From Microbacterium sp. RURRCA19A (GTDB taxonomy: Bacteria > Actinomycetota > Actinomycetes > Actinomycetales > Microbacteriaceae): DNA of 64,000 nt. The notes under the pieces were generated by a model. That model worked only from the letters and a program-made list of their open reading frames with translations. It was not told the origin of the DNA and did not search any database. Shown here one piece after another: positions 43,824 through 54,650 of this stretch; the stretch's first letter is position 1, and the number at the start of each line of letters is the position of its first letter. The position numbers and the translations under genes are program-made. The DNA lies in the NCBI RefSeq assembly GCF_900156455.1, contig NZ_FTNQ01000002.1, positions 434,001 through 498,000 of the forward strand. The letters are read 5' to 3'.

Positions 43824-45625
43824 GCCCGCGTCCCTCGGGTCCGCGCACGGGCGGTCTGGCGTTGATCGCCGCGTACGCGCGTCCCCATCGTCTCGGCATC
43901 GGCATCGGTGTGCTCCTCGGCCTGTTCGCGACCGGGGTCACCCTGGCGACGCCGCTCGCGGCGAAGTGGGTGCTCGACGGCCTCGGTGCCGGGATCGACC
44001 TGGCCGGACCGGTCGGGGCACTCGTGCTCCTCCTGCTCGTCGGCACCTGCGCCGGGTTCGCGCAGACGGTCGTGCTGGGGCGTCTGGCGGAGCGCATCGT
44101 GCTGGATGCCCGACGCTCCCTCATCCAGCGGTTCTTCCGGGCCCGGCTCGAGCAGATCCAGCGCTTCCGGACCGGCGAACTGGTCACCCGGGTCACCAGC
44201 GACACCGTCCTGCTGCGCGCCGCCGCCACCAGCAGCGTCGTCCAGCTCATCAACGGCGCGGTCGCGTTGGTGGGAACGGTGATCCTGATGGCGTTCCTCG
44301 ACGGGGTCCTGCTGCTGACGACCCTCGCCGCCCTCGTCCTGGTGGGCGGCCTGTTCGCGGTGTTCCTCCCGCGCATCGGTCGGGCCACCAAACGCGCGCA
44401 GGATGCCATGGGCGACCTGGGTTCGTCGCTCGAGGGGGGCATGCGTGCGCTGCGGACCATCAAGTCCAGCCGGGCCGAGGACCGGGAGATCGCCCGGGTC
44501 ACGGCCAGCGCGGAGGACTCCGCGCGCCACTCGATCCGCTCGGTCTGGTTCTCCGCGCTCGTGTGGGCCGTCGCCGGCGGAGGGATGCAGCTGTCGCTCG
44601 TCGCGGTGCTCGGGCTCGGCGCGTGGCGGGTGTCGTCGGGCGAGCTCGCCGTCTCGAGTCTGGTGGCGTTCCTGTTGTACGCGGTCAACATCATCGACCC
44701 GATCACGACCCTCGCCGGGGCCTTCGCCTCGATCCAGGCGGGACTGGCGGCCGCCGCCCGCATCACCGAGACCTCGCATCTCGAGCTCGAAGACACCGCT
44801 CGTCGCCCGGTCGCCGAGTCGAGGCGCATCGACCGCGACGCCCCCGTCCTCTCCGTGCGTGCCGTCCGGGCCGCATACGGCGACGGCTCGAGGGATGTCC
44901 TCCGCGATGTCACCATCGACATCCCCCGCACCGGTCACGTCGCGCTCGTCGGACCGTCCGGGGCCGGGAAGACGACGGTCTTCTCGCTCCTGCTCCGCTT
45001 CCTGGACCCCCGAGAGGGTCACCTCGAGTTGGACGGCATCCCGTACGCCCACCTCAGCATCGACGACGTCCGATCCCGCATCGCCTACGTCGAGCAGGAG
45101 ACGCCCGTCATCCCGGGCACCGTGCGCGACAACGTGCTCTTCCGGGTCGACGACGGCACCGACGACGAGGCGTGGTCGGCGTTGACGGCCGTGGGGCTGG
45201 ACGAGCGGGTCCGATCGTTCCCGGACGGGCTCGACACGGCGGTGGTCGAGACGAGCCTGTCCGGCGGCGAGCGGCAGCGGCTGGCGGTCTCCCGTGCGCT
45301 GGTGCGGAGACCGTCCGTCCTCTTGCTGGACGAGGCGACCGCTCAGCTGGATGCCGGGGCGGAAGCGGCGATCCAGGAGATCATCGCGGAGACCGCGGCC
45401 ACGGGTGCCGTCGTCACGATCGCGCACCGCCTGTCGACGATCCTCGAGGCCGATCAGATCGTCGTCCTGGACGCGGGCTCGGTGCGGGACGCCGGGACGC
45501 ACGAAGAACTGCTGCGCCGCGACGACCTCTACCGCGGTCTGATCCAGGCACTCCGGATCGAGGCGCGGGCGGAGACCGTCGACCGTTTCGATGGAGCCGA
45601 CGCGGCGACGCCCGTGCCCTCGTGA
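43820..45625 (+). CDS. Fused ABC exporter (permease-ATPase)
   Basis: 601 residues with an N-terminal type-I exporter domain of six helices (residues about 20-310) and a C-terminal ATPase. Walker A is GPSGAGKTT, signature LSGGERQRLAVSRAL, Walker B VLLLDEATAQLD, with an H-loop at IAHRLSTI. There is no N-terminal C39 peptidase domain, so it cannot cleave a double-glycine leader. GTG start overlapping the previous stop. It is a candidate exporter of the mature peptide and ends the cluster 19 bases before the convergent DUF1295 gene. Confidence 0.9.
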   Translation: MSPRPSGPRTGGLALIAAYARPHRLGIGIGVLLGLFATGVTLATPLAAKWVLDGLGAGIDLAGPVGALVLLLLVGTCAGFAQTVVLGRLAERIVLDARRSLIQRFFRARLEQIQRFRTGELVTRVTSDTVLLRAAATSSVVQLINGAVALVGTVILMAFLDGVLLLTTLAALVLVGGLFAVFLPRIGRATKRAQDAMGDLGSSLEGGMRALRTIKSSRAEDREIARVTASAEDSARHSIRSVWFSALVWAVAGGGMQLSLVAVLGLGAWRVSSGELAVSSLVAFLLYAVNIIDPITTLAGAFASIQAGLAAAARITETSHLELEDTARRPVAESRRIDRDAPVLSVRAVRAAYGDGSRDVLRDVTIDIPRTGHVALVGPSGAGKTTVFSLLLRFLDPREGHLELDGIPYAHLSIDDVRSRIAYVEQETPVIPGTVRDNVLFRVDDGTDDEAWSALTAVGLDERVRSFPDGLDTAVVETSLSGGERQRLAVSRALVRRPSVLLLDEATAQLDAGAEAAIQEIIAETAATGAVVTIAHRLSTILEADQIVVLDAGSVRDAGTHEELLRRDDLYRGLIQALRIEARAETVDRFDGADAATPVPS

Positions 45626-45644
45626 GCCGAGGGCCGGGCCGGGT

Positions 45645-46570
45645 CTACCGCCGCACGCCTGCGCGCGCGGTCAGCGCCGGGATCAGCACCGGGGTGCTGT
45701 CGCGGTACGCGCGGTAGTCGGCGCGGTCGCCCCACTTCTCGTCGGCGCGCTTCTCGAGCAGCGGGATGCCGCTGACCCGCGTGAGCAGCAGGATCACGAA
45801 CAGCGGCGACAGCACCGCCACCCACTGCCAGCCCTGCAGCACCGGCGCGGCCACGACGAACACGCCGACCCAGACGAGGATCTCGCCGAAGTAGTTGGGG
45901 TGCCGCGAGCGCGACCACAGGCCCGTGCGGATGAACTCGCCCGTGTTCGCCGGGTCGGCGCGGAACGCCTGCTTCTGCAGGTCGGCGACGACCTCGACCA
46001 CAAGGCCGACGATCCACACGACGATGCCGACGATCGCGAACACGTCGAGGGGTGCCCGGTGATCGGCATCCGCGCTCATCGCGATCCACGCGGCCGACGC
46101 GGTCAGCGAGACCCAGAGTCCCTGGATCGCCCACACCTGCAGGAACCGCAGCGGCTTCGTCTTGATCTCGTCGAAGCGGCCGTCCGATCCGGCGCGGTGC
46201 ACGCGTGCGAACAGGAACGACCCCAGACGTGCGGCCCACACGACCACCATCGCCGCGAGGATCCAGCCGCGGGCGTCCTGGCCGGGGGCGAGCAGGGCCA
46301 CCGCCACCGACACCGCGATGAACGTGAGGCTGCCGGTGAGGTCGAAGAAGCGCTCGGTGCGGCGCAGCGCCGAGGGGATGAACACCAGGAACTGGATCAC
46401 GAACGCCGCCGCGACCGCGAGGGCGAACACCGGGATGCCGGCCACCCGCGCCCCCGAGAAGCTCCCGGCGACGGCGAGTCCCGCGCCGATCAGCACGGCG
46501 ACGACCACCGCGATCAGCGCGGATCGGTTCTGCTTCGCGGGCGAGCCGATGGAGGTGGTGACGGGGGCGC

Positions 46571-46574
<4 letters not shown>
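45645..46574 (-). CDS. DUF1295 membrane protein (steroid 5-alpha-reductase-like)
   Basis: 309 residues with about seven membrane segments. The C-terminal signature SRHPNYFGEILVWVGVFV and DKWGDRADYRAYRDSTPVLI is typical of DUF1295/isoprenylcysteine-methyltransferase-like enzymes that use NADPH to reduce lipid double bonds. Other segments such as FFDLTGSLTFIAVS match the family start. The start overlaps the acyl-CoA synthetase stop (ATGA), suggesting a lipid-modifying pair. Substrate unknown. Confidence 0.85.
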
Positions 46575-48400
<1,826 letters not shown>

Positions 48401-48549
48401 CTCGTGCTCCCACGTCGGGTCGTGCAGGACGCGGTCGAAGACCGGGCTCTGCGGTGCGCGAAGTGCGTCACCATCTTTTGTCTTCGGAGAGGCCGAGCGA
48501 TCGGATGGGTCGCGGCTCCGCCCGCGATGCCATCACCGGCCCGGCGCGG

Positions 48550-50103
48550 TCAGCGCAGGAGGCCGGGCGAGGCCATGACGGCACGCACGACGCCGTCGCG
48601 ATTGGTTACGTTCAGCTTCCGGTAGATCGACGTGGTCTGCGTCTTGATGGTGTTCTGCGACAGGTTCTCGGCGTGCGCGATCTCGGCGCGCGATCGGCCC
48701 TGCACCAGATGACGCAGCACGATGATCTCTCGAGGAGTGAGTCGCGCGGCGGTCCGGCGGGGGCGGCGCACCCGGGGCGGACTCGACGCGAGCGCAGCCC
48801 GCGCTGCGGGCGGGATCGGCTGACCGGAGAGCTGCTCGAGTCGGTCGAGGTCATCGGGTGCGACCCTGTGCAACACGTCGAACAGACGCTCGTCCGACAC
48901 GATCTTCCGGCAGGCGACGTACTGGGCGACCGCGTCGTCGCGCTGATCGTGGCGCAGGTGCACCACTGCCAGCACCGCGCGCAGCTCAGCCGCGACTCCG
49001 GGGCTCGCCGTTCCTTCGGACAGGGGTCCGGAGGCGATGACGAAGGCGGCCGAAAGGTCGTCGTCGGCTATCGCACGCCACGCGCGCAGCGGTTCGAGCA
49101 CGCCCGGCGGAAGTGTGCTCGCGCGTGCCGCGAGATCGGCGAAGACGATGTCCGCCCGCGCCGGCTCGTTCGTCTGCAGTGCGGCTTCGGCCGCGGCGAT
49201 CCTCAGCAGGATGTCATTCAGCCCCGATGCGCTGAGAGCGGCGGGGTGGGCGGCGCGAAGAGCGAAGAGCGTGGTCGCGAAGGTCTCGTTGCTTCCACGA
49301 ATACTCTCGACCGACGACTCCGCGAAGAAGCGCATCGCCCAGGTCTCCGAGGAGACGGCGGGCGTGTCGGCGAGGATGCGTCCCGCCTCGTCGAGGTCGA
49401 GCTCGTGCGTGGCCAGCAGAGCCGCCGCGAGCGCCGCCATCTCGTGTACGGTGTCCGATCCGTCATGCACATAGACGGGCACGCGGGCGAGCCATTCCCG
49501 GGCCTGCGTAGGCATTCCCAGGATCGCGAAGTCGAAGGCGATGGTCCCGGCCGCTTCGACGGCGATCCTTGTGTTGTCGTGGCGGATCGCCTCGTCGTAC
49601 GCCCGTTCGTACGCGCGGACGGCCTCGGACAGCCGGCCGCCGAGCTGCAGTGAGATCGCCCACTGGAGGCGCAGGTCGGGCAGCACGGGCCGGATGGCCT
49701 GGGTGGCGGCCGCCGGGCTCTGCCGGAGCACGCGGAGCGCCTCTTCTGCGGCCGCGACGGCGTCGTCGAACCGGCCGACCATGCGGGCACCGGCGCTCTG
49801 GCTCGTCAGCCGGGCGAGGGTGTCGAGCAGGCCCTCCTCCGCACCCGGCGCGTGCTGGTAGCGGGTCGGCCGCGCAGCGCCGCGTGCCGGAATGAAATTG
49901 GCGTACTCGTGTGCCGCGGCGAAGCGCGCATTCGATTTCCACAGCGCAGCGGGCATCGCGTTCAATGCGGAAACGAGCGACTCACGATGCGAATGCGTCA
50001 GCTCGACCCAGTGCTCTTCGATGTAGTTCGCAAGGTCGTCCCATTCTTCGCGTTGAATCAGCGAAGAAACCTCTGAATGCCCCAATGAAATGCAGCTCCT
50101 CAC
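48550..50103 (-). CDS. Large LuxR-family regulator
   Basis: About 517 residues. A long helical (TPR-like) region spans most of the protein (SEAVRAYERAYDEAIRHDN; EMAALAAALLATHELDLDEA). It ends with a LuxR helix-turn-helix (LTPREIIVLRHLVQGRSRAE followed by IAHAENLSQNTIKTQTTSIY). It lacks a Walker A, so it is not a MalT/LAL-type ATPase. The GTG at 50103 was chosen; a TTG at 50085 with AGGAG upstream is an alternative, and the start at 50196 is unlikely. It is divergent from the LacI gene and its target is unknown. Confidence 0.75.
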   Translation of the reverse strand: MRSCISLGHSEVSSLIQREEWDDLANYIEEHWVELTHSHRESLVSALNAMPAALWKSNARFAAAHEYANFIPARGAARPTRYQHAPGAEEGLLDTLARLTSQSAGARMVGRFDDAVAAAEEALRVLRQSPAAATQAIRPVLPDLRLQWAISLQLGGRLSEAVRAYERAYDEAIRHDNTRIAVEAAGTIAFDFAILGMPTQAREWLARVPVYVHDGSDTVHEMAALAAALLATHELDLDEAGRILADTPAVSSETWAMRFFAESSVESIRGSNETFATTLFALRAAHPAALSASGLNDILLRIAAAEAALQTNEPARADIVFADLAARASTLPPGVLEPLRAWRAIADDDLSAAFVIASGPLSEGTASPGVAAELRAVLAVVHLRHDQRDDAVAQYVACRKIVSDERLFDVLHRVAPDDLDRLEQLSGQPIPPAARAALASSPPRVRRPRRTAARLTPREIIVLRHLVQGRSRAEIAHAENLSQNTIKTQTTSIYRKLNVTNRDGVVRAVMASPGLLR

Positions 50104-50240
50104 CCAGAGCGGATTCAGCCCCCGCCCCCATGCTAACCATTGCGGGTTCGGCCGACCTCCGAGCTGCGCCCCTCGCCCTTTTGTTGCCTGCGCCAACTTA
50201 CCTCTTGCGCTCGCGCGCGATGTGGCCTAGCTTTGCCGTC

Positions 50241-50262
50241 GAAGCGCTTCCCGGAAGCGCTT
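50241..50262. promoter_or_regulatory. LacI-type operator upstream of lacI-family gene
   Basis: Two AAGCGCTT palindromes at 50242-50249 and 50255-50262 combine into a larger imperfect inverted repeat, about 25 bases before the regulator start. AANCGNTT is the usual LacI-family core with CG at the centre. It supports autoregulation. Confidence 0.75.
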
Positions 50263-50284
50263 AGACAGCAACGAAGGAGTCGCT

Positions 50285-51301
50285 ATGGCAGGGATCGACG
50301 AGGTCGCCCGCGCTGCGGGTGTGTCGATCAGCACCGTCTCCTACGCGCTGAGCGGCAAGCGTCCGGTGTCAGTCGAGACGCGCCGCCGCATCCAGGCCGC
50401 GGTGCACGAGCTCGGGTACAGCCCCAACGCGGGTGCCCGCATGCTCGCCGGCAGCCAGACGAACATCTTCGCGCTGTCCGAGCCGCTGCGCGCCGACAGC
50501 CACGCCCCGAGCCACATGGCGTTCATGCACGCCATGACGGTGGCGGCGCGCCGCAAGGAGTACGACATGCTCCTGCTCACCGACGAAGACGCGTCGGCCG
50601 GCATGAAGCGCGTCGCCGCGAGCGGACTCGTGGACGCCATCCTCGTGCTCGACGTCGCCCCCGACGACCCCCGCGTGGAGATCGCGCGCTCCAGCGCCAC
50701 CCCGACGCTGTTCGTCGGCATCCCGAACGACCACGACGATCTCGTGTGCGTCGACCTCGACTTCGAGCGCGCGGCCGTCGAGGCCGTCGACCGCCTCGCC
50801 GACGCGGGGCACCGCGAGGTCGGCCTGATCGGCGGGTCGCGGCGGGCGTACGAGAAGTCGAACTTCCCGCCCCGCGTGCGCGCCGCCGTCGTGTCGCGCG
50901 CCACCGAACGCGGGGGGAACGCCCGGGCCGTGGCATCCGGCGAGATCGTCACCGACCGCGCCCACGTGCGGGAGTCGGTGCGCGAGTTCGTCGCCGCCGG
51001 CGTCACCGGCATCGTGCTGCACGCCCCGGAAGAGGTGCTGCAGGTCGTCCTCGTCGAACTCGCCGCACTCGGCAAGAGCGTGCCGGGCGACGTCTCCATC
51101 GTGTCGGTCGGCAGCAGCTTCGACACCGACGCGCAGCCCACCCCGGTCGACTCGATCCCGCTGGTGCCCCAGAGCTCCTGCGAGCTCGCGGTCGACCTCG
51201 CGATCGAGCTGATCGCCGGACGTCCCGTGGCATCCGGTCTCCATCTCATCCCACCGACCTACCTGGACCGCGGCTCCGTCGCCGCGGCCCGCTCCGCCTG
51301 A
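50285..51301 (+). CDS. LacI-family transcriptional regulator
   Basis: 338 residues. The N-terminal HTH, DEVARAAGVSISTVSYALSG, and hinge KRPVSVETRRRIQAAVHELGY are followed by a periplasmic-binding-protein-like sugar domain (VGLIGGSRRAYEKSNFPPRV; VSIVSVGSSF). It is the first gene of a sugar locus and lies 115 bases before the binding-protein gene. Operators with the LacI core occur before both. It probably represses the ABC-sugar uptake and alpha-xylosidase genes until an oligosaccharide or xyloside ligand binds. Confidence 0.92.
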   Translation: MAGIDEVARAAGVSISTVSYALSGKRPVSVETRRRIQAAVHELGYSPNAGARMLAGSQTNIFALSEPLRADSHAPSHMAFMHAMTVAARRKEYDMLLLTDEDASAGMKRVAASGLVDAILVLDVAPDDPRVEIARSSATPTLFVGIPNDHDDLVCVDLDFERAAVEAVDRLADAGHREVGLIGGSRRAYEKSNFPPRVRAAVVSRATERGGNARAVASGEIVTDRAHVRESVREFVAAGVTGIVLHAPEEVLQVVLVELAALGKSVPGDVSIVSVGSSFDTDAQPTPVDSIPLVPQSSCELAVDLAIELIAGRPVASGLHLIPPTYLDRGSVAAARSA

Positions 51302-51338
51302 CCCCGCCCACCCCACAGCCTGTGTCGTTCGCCCGTCA

Positions 51339-51352
51339 TCGAAACGCTTCGA
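51339..51352. promoter_or_regulatory. LacI-type operator upstream of the sugar ABC operon
   Basis: TCGAAACGCTTCGA (LacI-family AANCGNTT core) in the spacer between the LacI gene and the solute-binding-protein gene. Confidence 0.7.
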
Positions 51353-51416
51353 CACATCCGCCCCCGCTAGCGGACACCCACCAACCCAGCGGATCACAGT
51401 GAAAGGAGTGCCAACG

Positions 51417-52739
51417 ATGGCACGCACCACCGCACAACGACGCGCGACCCGAACCGTCGCGGCCGTCGGCTCGATCGCCGTCGCCGCCCTCGCCCTCTCC
51501 GCCTGCAGCGGAGGAGGAGGCGACGCCGGTTCCACCGACGGCGCCGGCAAGACCCTCACGCTCTGGCACTACGAAGGCGCCGACAGCGCGATGGCCAAAG
51601 CCTGGAACGCCGCCATCCCGATCTTCGAGAAGCAGACCGGCGCCACGGTCAAGGTCGAGGAGAAGTCCTTCGAGCAGATCCAGAAGACCGCCAGCCAGGT
51701 GCTCGACACCGACGCCGCCCCCGACCTCCTCGAGTTCAACAAGGGCAACGCGACCGCGGGCTTCCTCGCCAGCACCGGCCTGATCGCCGACATCAGCGAC
51801 GCCGTCACCCAGTACGGATGGGATGCCAAGCTCGCCCCGTCGCTGCAGACCACGGCGAAGTACAGCTCCGACGGCGTCATGGGCGGCGACACCTGGTACG
51901 GCGTGCCCAACTACGGCGAGTTCGTCGGCGTCTACTACAACCTCGACGCGTTCAAGGCAGCCGGCCTCGAGGTCCCGAAGACCTACGACGAGTTCACCAA
52001 GGTGCTCGACGCGTTCGTCGCGAAGGGCATCACCCCCCTCGCCGAGGCCGGTGCCGAATACCCCCTCGGACAGCTCTGGTACCAGCTGGCCCTGTCGAAG
52101 GCCGACCGCTCGTGGGTCGACGACTACCAGCTGTACAAGAACCCCGTCGACTGGAACGGCTCCGAGGTGACCTACGCCTCCGACACCCTCAAGCAGTACG
52201 TCGACAAGGGATACATCGCCAAGGACGTCTCGTCGGTCAAGGCCGAGGACGCCGGCGTCTCGTTCATCAACGGCACCTCGCCGATCTTCGTGTCCGGCTC
52301 GTGGTGGTACGGCCGCTTCGCCTCGGACGCAACCTTCGACTGGACCCTCTCGGCCTTCCCGGGGTCGAAGCTGTCGCTCGGATCGTCGGGCAACCTGTGG
52401 GTCGTGCCCGAGCGCTCGAAGCAGAAGGACCTCGCGTACCAGTTCATCGACATCACGATGAGCCCCGAGATCCAGGCCATCATCGGCAACAACGGCGGCG
52501 TTCCCGTCGCGGCCGACACCGCCGACATCACGGATGCCAAGAGCAAGGAGCTCATCGACACGTTCAACGGCATCCTGCAGGACGACGGTCTGTCGTTCTA
52601 CCCCGACTGGCCCGCCCCCGGCTTCTACGACGTGCTCGTGCAGGAGCTGCAGGGCCTGGTGACCGGTTCGCAGGACCCGGCGACCACCAACGCCAACCTC
52701 GGCAAGAAGTACGACGAAGGCACGGCGGACTTCCGCTGA
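51417..52739 (+). CDS. ABC sugar-transport solute-binding lipoprotein
   Basis: 440 residues with a lipoprotein signal peptide (VAAVGSIAVAALALSACSG; Cys of LSAC lipidated). The remainder is a type I extracellular solute-binding fold: LTLWHYEGADSAMAKAWNAA, then GVPNYGEFVGVYYNLDAFKA, and WVVPERSKQKDLAYQFID near the C-terminus. It belongs to the oligosaccharide (SBP_bac_1) class. The start at 51417 follows AAAGGAG, chosen over the GTG at 51399. The stop overlaps the permease start (TGATG). Confidence 0.92.
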   Translation: MARTTAQRRATRTVAAVGSIAVAALALSACSGGGGDAGSTDGAGKTLTLWHYEGADSAMAKAWNAAIPIFEKQTGATVKVEEKSFEQIQKTASQVLDTDAAPDLLEFNKGNATAGFLASTGLIADISDAVTQYGWDAKLAPSLQTTAKYSSDGVMGGDTWYGVPNYGEFVGVYYNLDAFKAAGLEVPKTYDEFTKVLDAFVAKGITPLAEAGAEYPLGQLWYQLALSKADRSWVDDYQLYKNPVDWNGSEVTYASDTLKQYVDKGYIAKDVSSVKAEDAGVSFINGTSPIFVSGSWWYGRFASDATFDWTLSAFPGSKLSLGSSGNLWVVPERSKQKDLAYQFIDITMSPEIQAIIGNNGGVPVAADTADITDAKSKELIDTFNGILQDDGLSFYPDWPAPGFYDVLVQELQGLVTGSQDPATTNANLGKKYDEGTADFR

Positions 52740-53704
52740 TGGCCCTTCTCACCCGACCGGCTGCTCGGGTGGCGCTCCCGCCCGAGCAGCCGGCCATCCC
52801 CCAACGCCGCGGCGGCACCGCCGGGTACTGGCTCTACCTGCTGCCCGGCTTCGTGCTGCTGCTGGTGATCGTCATCGTCCCCCTGCTGTGGAACGTGCTG
52901 CTCACCTTCACGAAGTGGCGCGGTGTCGGCGACCCCGAGTTCATCGGCCTCGACAACTGGGTGAAGCTCCTCGGCGACGAGGACTTCTGGACCTCCTTCA
53001 CCAACTCGGTGTGGATGGTCCTGGCGATGGTCGTCGTCCCCACCGTGATCGGCCTCGCCGTCGCCGCGCTGCTGTTCGACGTCGTCGGTCGGAAGTTCGG
53101 CGGCAAGGTCGGCAGCTTCCTCCGTGCCACCTACTACCTGCCGCAGATCCTCCCCATCGCCGTGGCCGGCATCGTCATCGGCTGGATCGTCCGGCCCGGC
53201 GAGACCGGCGCCCTCAACCAGATCCTGGGCAGCCTCGGCATCCCCTCGTACGACTGGCTCGGACAGATGCCGTCGGCGCTCATCGTGCTCATGGTCGTGC
53301 TGGTCTGGGTGCAGATCGGCTACCCGGTCGTGGTGTTCATGGCCGCCCTGCAGCGGGTCGACCCCGAGCTGTACGAAGCCGCCGAACTCGACGGGGCCAA
53401 CTGGTTCCAGCGGTTCACCGCGATCACGGTCAGCATCATCCGCCCCGAGATCTTCGTCGTCACCCTCACCTGCACGATCGCGGCGCTGAAGGTATTCGGA
53501 CCCGTGTACGTCATCACGCAGGGCGGGCCGGCCGGATCCACCATCGTCCCGGCGTACTACGCCTACCTCGAGTTCTTCACCAAGCGGAACGTCGGTTACG
53601 GCGCGACCATCGCGACGGTGCTGACGATCGTCGTCGTCATCGTGTCGATCGTGTTCATCCGCGTGCAGACCTCGCTCGAACGCAAGGAAAGGGCCGGACT
53701 GTGA
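52739..53704 (+). CDS. ABC sugar-transport permease 1 (MalF-like)
   Basis: 321 residues with six membrane helices. The EAA loop is ELYEAAELDGANWFQRFTAI, the ATPase-contact motif of MalF/UgpA-type permeases. FTKWRGVGDPEFIGLDNW in the first periplasmic loop is typical for sugar permeases. It starts with ATG overlapping the binding-protein stop. No ATPase gene is present in the operon, so a shared MsmK-like ATPase elsewhere is probably used. Confidence 0.92.
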   Translation: MALLTRPAARVALPPEQPAIPQRRGGTAGYWLYLLPGFVLLLVIVIVPLLWNVLLTFTKWRGVGDPEFIGLDNWVKLLGDEDFWTSFTNSVWMVLAMVVVPTVIGLAVAALLFDVVGRKFGGKVGSFLRATYYLPQILPIAVAGIVIGWIVRPGETGALNQILGSLGIPSYDWLGQMPSALIVLMVVLVWVQIGYPVVVFMAALQRVDPELYEAAELDGANWFQRFTAITVSIIRPEIFVVTLTCTIAALKVFGPVYVITQGGPAGSTIVPAYYAYLEFFTKRNVGYGATIATVLTIVVVIVSIVFIRVQTSLERKERAGL

Positions 53705-54588
53705 CCGCCACCGCCGTCATCACCACCGGACGCCCGCCGCGGCGCAGCGGCCGGGGTGGCATGACCCGTCGTCGTCCCGTCGACTGGCTGCTGCTCGCGC
53801 TCGTCGTCGTCGGCGCGCTGCTCGTGCTCGCGCCGTTCTACCTCGTGCTCGTGAACTCGTTCAAGTCGCCGGTCGACTACGCCACGTCGGGTCCGCTCGC
53901 GCTGCCGCAGCAGCTCGACTTCGGCGGGATCATCGACTTCTGGAACCGCGTCGACTTCCCCCGCAAGGTCGGCAACTCCATCCTCATCTCCGGAGTCGTC
54001 GCGGTGCTGGCCGTGGGCATCTCGATGCTCAACGCCTTCGCGATCGGCATCGGGCGCGTGCGGGGTCGCACGGGGATCGTGCTGCTGTTCCTGCTCGCGA
54101 ACCTGCTGCCGCAGGAAGCGCTGCTGTACCCGCTGTACTACATGTTCAAATCTGTCGGCCTCTACGACAACCTGCTGTCGGTCATCATCGTGTTCACGGT
54201 GATCCAGGCGGCCTTCGGCACGTACCTGCTGTCGTCGGTGTACGGCACGTTCCCCCGTGAGATCCTCGAGGCCGCGTCGATCGACGGCGCGACCCGCTGG
54301 CAGATCCTGTGGCGCGTCGTCTTCCCCATCAGCCGCCCGACCCTGTCGGTGCTCGTCATCTTCTTCTTCATCTGGACGTGGAACGAGTTCCTGATCCCCC
54401 TGACGTTCCTGGCATCCAATGACAACCAGACCGTCCCCGTGGCCATCAGCGTGCTGCAGGGCGACCGGTTGATGGATGTCACCACGATCAGCGCCTCGGC
54501 CCTGCTGGGCATCATCCCGACCCTGATCTTCTTCCTGATCTTCCAGCGCACGCTCACGCGCGGCATCACGGCGGGGGCCGTGAAGTGA
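53701..54588 (+). CDS. ABC sugar-transport permease 2 (MalG-like)
   Basis: 295 residues with six membrane helices. The EAA loop is EILEAASIDGATRWQILWRV, and FFFIWTWNEFLIPLTFL is the usual C-terminal half-signature. The C-terminus ends TRGITAGAVK. GTG start overlapping permease 1 (GTGA). A duplicated echo of its last codons lies at 54615-54650, before the xylosidase gene. Confidence 0.92.
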   Translation: MTATAVITTGRPPRRSGRGGMTRRRPVDWLLLALVVVGALLVLAPFYLVLVNSFKSPVDYATSGPLALPQQLDFGGIIDFWNRVDFPRKVGNSILISGVVAVLAVGISMLNAFAIGIGRVRGRTGIVLLFLLANLLPQEALLYPLYYMFKSVGLYDNLLSVIIVFTVIQAAFGTYLLSSVYGTFPREILEAASIDGATRWQILWRVVFPISRPTLSVLVIFFFIWTWNEFLIPLTFLASNDNQTVPVAISVLQGDRLMDVTTISASALLGIIPTLIFFLIFQRTLTRGITAGAVK

Positions 54589-54614
54589 GGGTCTTCCCCT
54601 TTTCGTCTACGCCG

Positions 54615-54650
54615 ACCCGCGGCATCACGGCAGGAGCAGTCACGCAATGA
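54615..54650 (+). repeat. Echo of the permease C-terminus
   Basis: The codons ACC CGC GGC ATC ACG GCA GGA GCA GTC encode TRGITAGAV, repeating the end of permease 2 (54555-54588), then TQ and a stop overlapping the xylosidase ATG. It looks like a leftover permease gene end joined to the xylosidase by recombination, preserving stop/start coupling. Confidence 0.65.

Noticed and set aside
43097..45502. 801-residue minus-strand ORF
   Set aside because: Antisense shadow of the ABC genes; Asp/Arg/Gly-biased composition without domains.
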